The notes under the pieces: generated by a model
The model's database searches: none
Seen by the model: the letters and a program-made list of their open reading frames with translations, nothing else
Told to the model about the DNA's origin: nothing
Source: an uncultured Flavobacteriaceae bacterium
GTDB taxonomy: Bacteria; Bacteroidota; Bacteroidia; Flavobacteriales; Flavobacteriaceae
Assembly (NCBI GenBank): GCA_943789365.1
Contig: CALSTV010000001.1
Span: forward strand, 2,418,001 to 2,482,000
Length of the DNA: 64,000 nucleotides
Reading direction: 5' to 3'
Shown here: one piece after another, positions 62,351 through 64,000 of the stretch
Layout: each line of letters begins with the position of its first letter
Position numbering within the stretch: position 1 is the stretch's first letter
Position numbers and translations under genes: made by a program

Positions 62351-63856
62351 ATGAAAAAAATAATAATTTTATTACTTAGTATAGTTATTGTCTCTTGTTC
62401 TAAATATTTAGAAGAGGATTTACTGACGAACCCGTCGTTAAATGGTTTGACAACGGAAGATGATGTAAAAGCAGCGCTTACAGGTGCTTATGCGGGACTT
62501 CTCGGAAGTTCGAATCCAGGATATTACGGTAGAAATTATTTGTATTTAAGAGAGGTGCCTACCGATAATCTTTTTGGTACAGGGGCAAGAAAAGACTTTG
62601 ATAACTTTGTAGGTCTAGGTACAAGTAATTCAGTAGTTGTCAATACCTACAACGATATTTATGCAATGATTTTGAAAGCAAATTTACTCGTTGATAATGT
62701 GGATAATGCAAACATAGATGAAGACTTAATCAACTGGTACAAAGCACAAGCGCAGTTTCTACTCGCATTGGGGTATTCTGATTTGACAAGTCTTTTTGGA
62801 GAGGTTGTATTAATTACTTCTTCTGTAAATGATATCGAAGAAAAACCATCTAGAACTTCTGTTGAAGAAGTCGAGCAATATATTTTAGCATTGCTAGAGG
62901 AGGCAATTCCGCATTTAGATAAAGAAGACGCTGAAAATTTACCCGGAGCGGCAACCTTGGGAGCTGGTTATGCTCTTAAAATGAAACTCCATCTAAAAAG
63001 AAAGGAATGGGCTAAAGTAGAGGAAACTGCCGATTTGATTATGGGATTGGGGAGATATAATTTATTGCCAAACATAGAAGATTTATACACCATCGGAAAT
63101 TCCTTCAATGAAGAAATTATTTTTTCTGTTAAAACAACTGGTGACCCTTATGGGAAATCATTGAATGCATTGGCTGCCGGAAGTACAGATATTGCCCAGC
63201 ATCAATACGATGGTCAAAATGATTATTGGGGATTCGGAACCTTTAGAGGCGAGCTCAAAGTATATTATTCGTATGACCCTGCCGATGATCGTTTTACGAA
63301 ATTGTTTCGACACAGTTTTATAGATAGAAAAGGAAAGACCGTTGGTCCAAAAACATTGGATAACAAAAATAATCCGGACGTAAACAAAAGTCTGCCTTAT
63401 ATTTATTCTGAAAAATATCCACATCCATTAGCTGGAACTGCAACGGATTTGAGAACAGATATTTACCATGGTAGTACTTTGTTTGTCTCTCGTTACGCAG
63501 AGGTACTATTAGCGAAGGCCGAAGCTTTAAACGAGATTAATGGTCCCTCACAGGAAGTGTTTGACTTGATCAATGAAGTTAGAAACAGAGCAAACCTTTC
63601 AAACTTGGAAACTACAGGGAGTTTTGATCAAACCTCTTTAAGAGATGCCATTTTTCAAGAGCGTCAGTGGGAATTTTATATGGAAGGATACAGAAGAGAT
63701 GATTTAATTCGACAAGGAACCTTTGTTGACAAAGTTAGACACTCGCATCTAAAAAGTACAGATTTAATCGATGTACAAGAATGCCATCAGTTATTTCCAA
63801 TTCCTGAAATTGAAAGATCACTGAATAAGAATCTTACGCAAAATGAGTGTTATTAA
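62351..63856 (+). CDS. SusD/RagB-type glycan-binding lipoprotein
   Basis: 501 residues. Lipoprotein signal MKKIIILLLSIVIVSC. SusD-like N-terminal part (LEEDLLTNPSLNGLTTEDDVKAALTGAYAGL), helical repeats, and the RagB/SusD C-terminal domain (RYAEVLLAKAEALNEINGPSQEVFDLINEVRNRANL...IFQERQWEFYMEGYRRDDLIRQGTF...LFPIPEIERSLNKNLTQNECY). Surface-bound partner of the SusC porin. Last recognised gene of the window. Confidence 0.96.
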   Translation: MKKIIILLLSIVIVSCSKYLEEDLLTNPSLNGLTTEDDVKAALTGAYAGLLGSSNPGYYGRNYLYLREVPTDNLFGTGARKDFDNFVGLGTSNSVVVNTYNDIYAMILKANLLVDNVDNANIDEDLINWYKAQAQFLLALGYSDLTSLFGEVVLITSSVNDIEEKPSRTSVEEVEQYILALLEEAIPHLDKEDAENLPGAATLGAGYALKMKLHLKRKEWAKVEETADLIMGLGRYNLLPNIEDLYTIGNSFNEEIIFSVKTTGDPYGKSLNALAAGSTDIAQHQYDGQNDYWGFGTFRGELKVYYSYDPADDRFTKLFRHSFIDRKGKTVGPKTLDNKNNPDVNKSLPYIYSEKYPHPLAGTATDLRTDIYHGSTLFVSRYAEVLLAKAEALNEINGPSQEVFDLINEVRNRANLSNLETTGSFDQTSLRDAIFQERQWEFYMEGYRRDDLIRQGTFVDKVRHSHLKSTDLIDVQECHQLFPIPEIERSLNKNLTQNECY

Positions 63857-63908
63857 GTTCTGTTCTAAAGAGAAATAGGAAGTAAGACTGAATCGTTAAA
63901 AAAGGAAT

Positions 63909-63986
63909 GTCACCTCGAGCGGAGTCGAGAGGTCGTGTTAATAAAAACCTCACTAAAAATTGAGTCTCGACTCCGCTCGACCTGAC
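63909..63986. repeat. Inverted TCGAGCGGAGTCGAGA repeats after susD
   Basis: TCGAGCGGAGTCGAGA (63915-63930) and its exact 16-bp complement (63965-63980) about 34 bp apart; could form a hairpin that ends the susCD transcript. Same core at 33420. Confidence 0.85.
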
Positions 63987-64000
63987 GTTGACCTTTGAGA

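Overview
The window looks like a chromosome segment from a marine Flavobacteriaceae-type Bacteroidota. It has low GC, Bacteroidetes-type promoters (TAnnTTTG -7 boxes), type IX secretion (T9SS) tails, a SusC/SusD pair, a hybrid two-component system (HTCS) regulator and class II KetoI reductoisomerase (KARI). No species is claimed.

Layout. 1-4.2 kb: a reverse-strand TetR / TolC / membrane-fusion / RND efflux operon whose pump gene runs off the left edge. 4.4-10.5 kb: a polyprenyl synthase, tRNA-Met/Ile2(CAT), two tRNA-Pro genes and trxB. Among them lies a repeat-rich stretch: a 100-bp tandem array, tRNA-remnant arrays, REP-like palindromes, a GIY-YIG nuclease and a RadC-like JAB protein. 10.5-21 kb: a very large phosphoesterase / possible kinase-like / beta-barrel lipoprotein, an HD-PycTM protein (Pycsar-effector-like membrane domain), a GAF protein, a DinB/YfiT protein and a penicillin acylase-family enzyme. 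21-36 kb: amino-acid synthesis (cysE-cysM, leuA, ilvD-ilvB-ilvN, ilvC) mixed with truA-like, alkB-like and hypothetical genes. The cysE-cysM operon is preceded by a 25-codon leader peptide ending in a run of Cys codons, with alternative hairpins: a likely cysteine attenuator.

37-64 kb is a polysaccharide utilisation locus (PUL). It encodes three paralogous clan GH-A-like hydrolases, two S1 sulfatases, a GH29 alpha-L-fucosidase-like enzyme, a GH2 enzyme, a lectin-like T9SS protein, an unknown T9SS protein, an HTCS regulator and SusC/SusD. The presence of sulfatases with GH29 and GH2 suggests a sulfated algal galactan or fucan. Five transcription units of this locus share the same promoter architecture: a C-rich box (core TTGWTGAATYACCCCCT) 22-23 bp upstream of a TAnnTTTG box, with a second C-rich or C-containing half about 19-23 bp further upstream. 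This is a strong candidate HTCS operator.

Several PUL-region genes are broken as sequenced. One hydrolase has TGA inside its T9SS sorting tail, one sulfatase has TAG at codon 47, and an AAA ATPase remnant is frameshifted and truncated.
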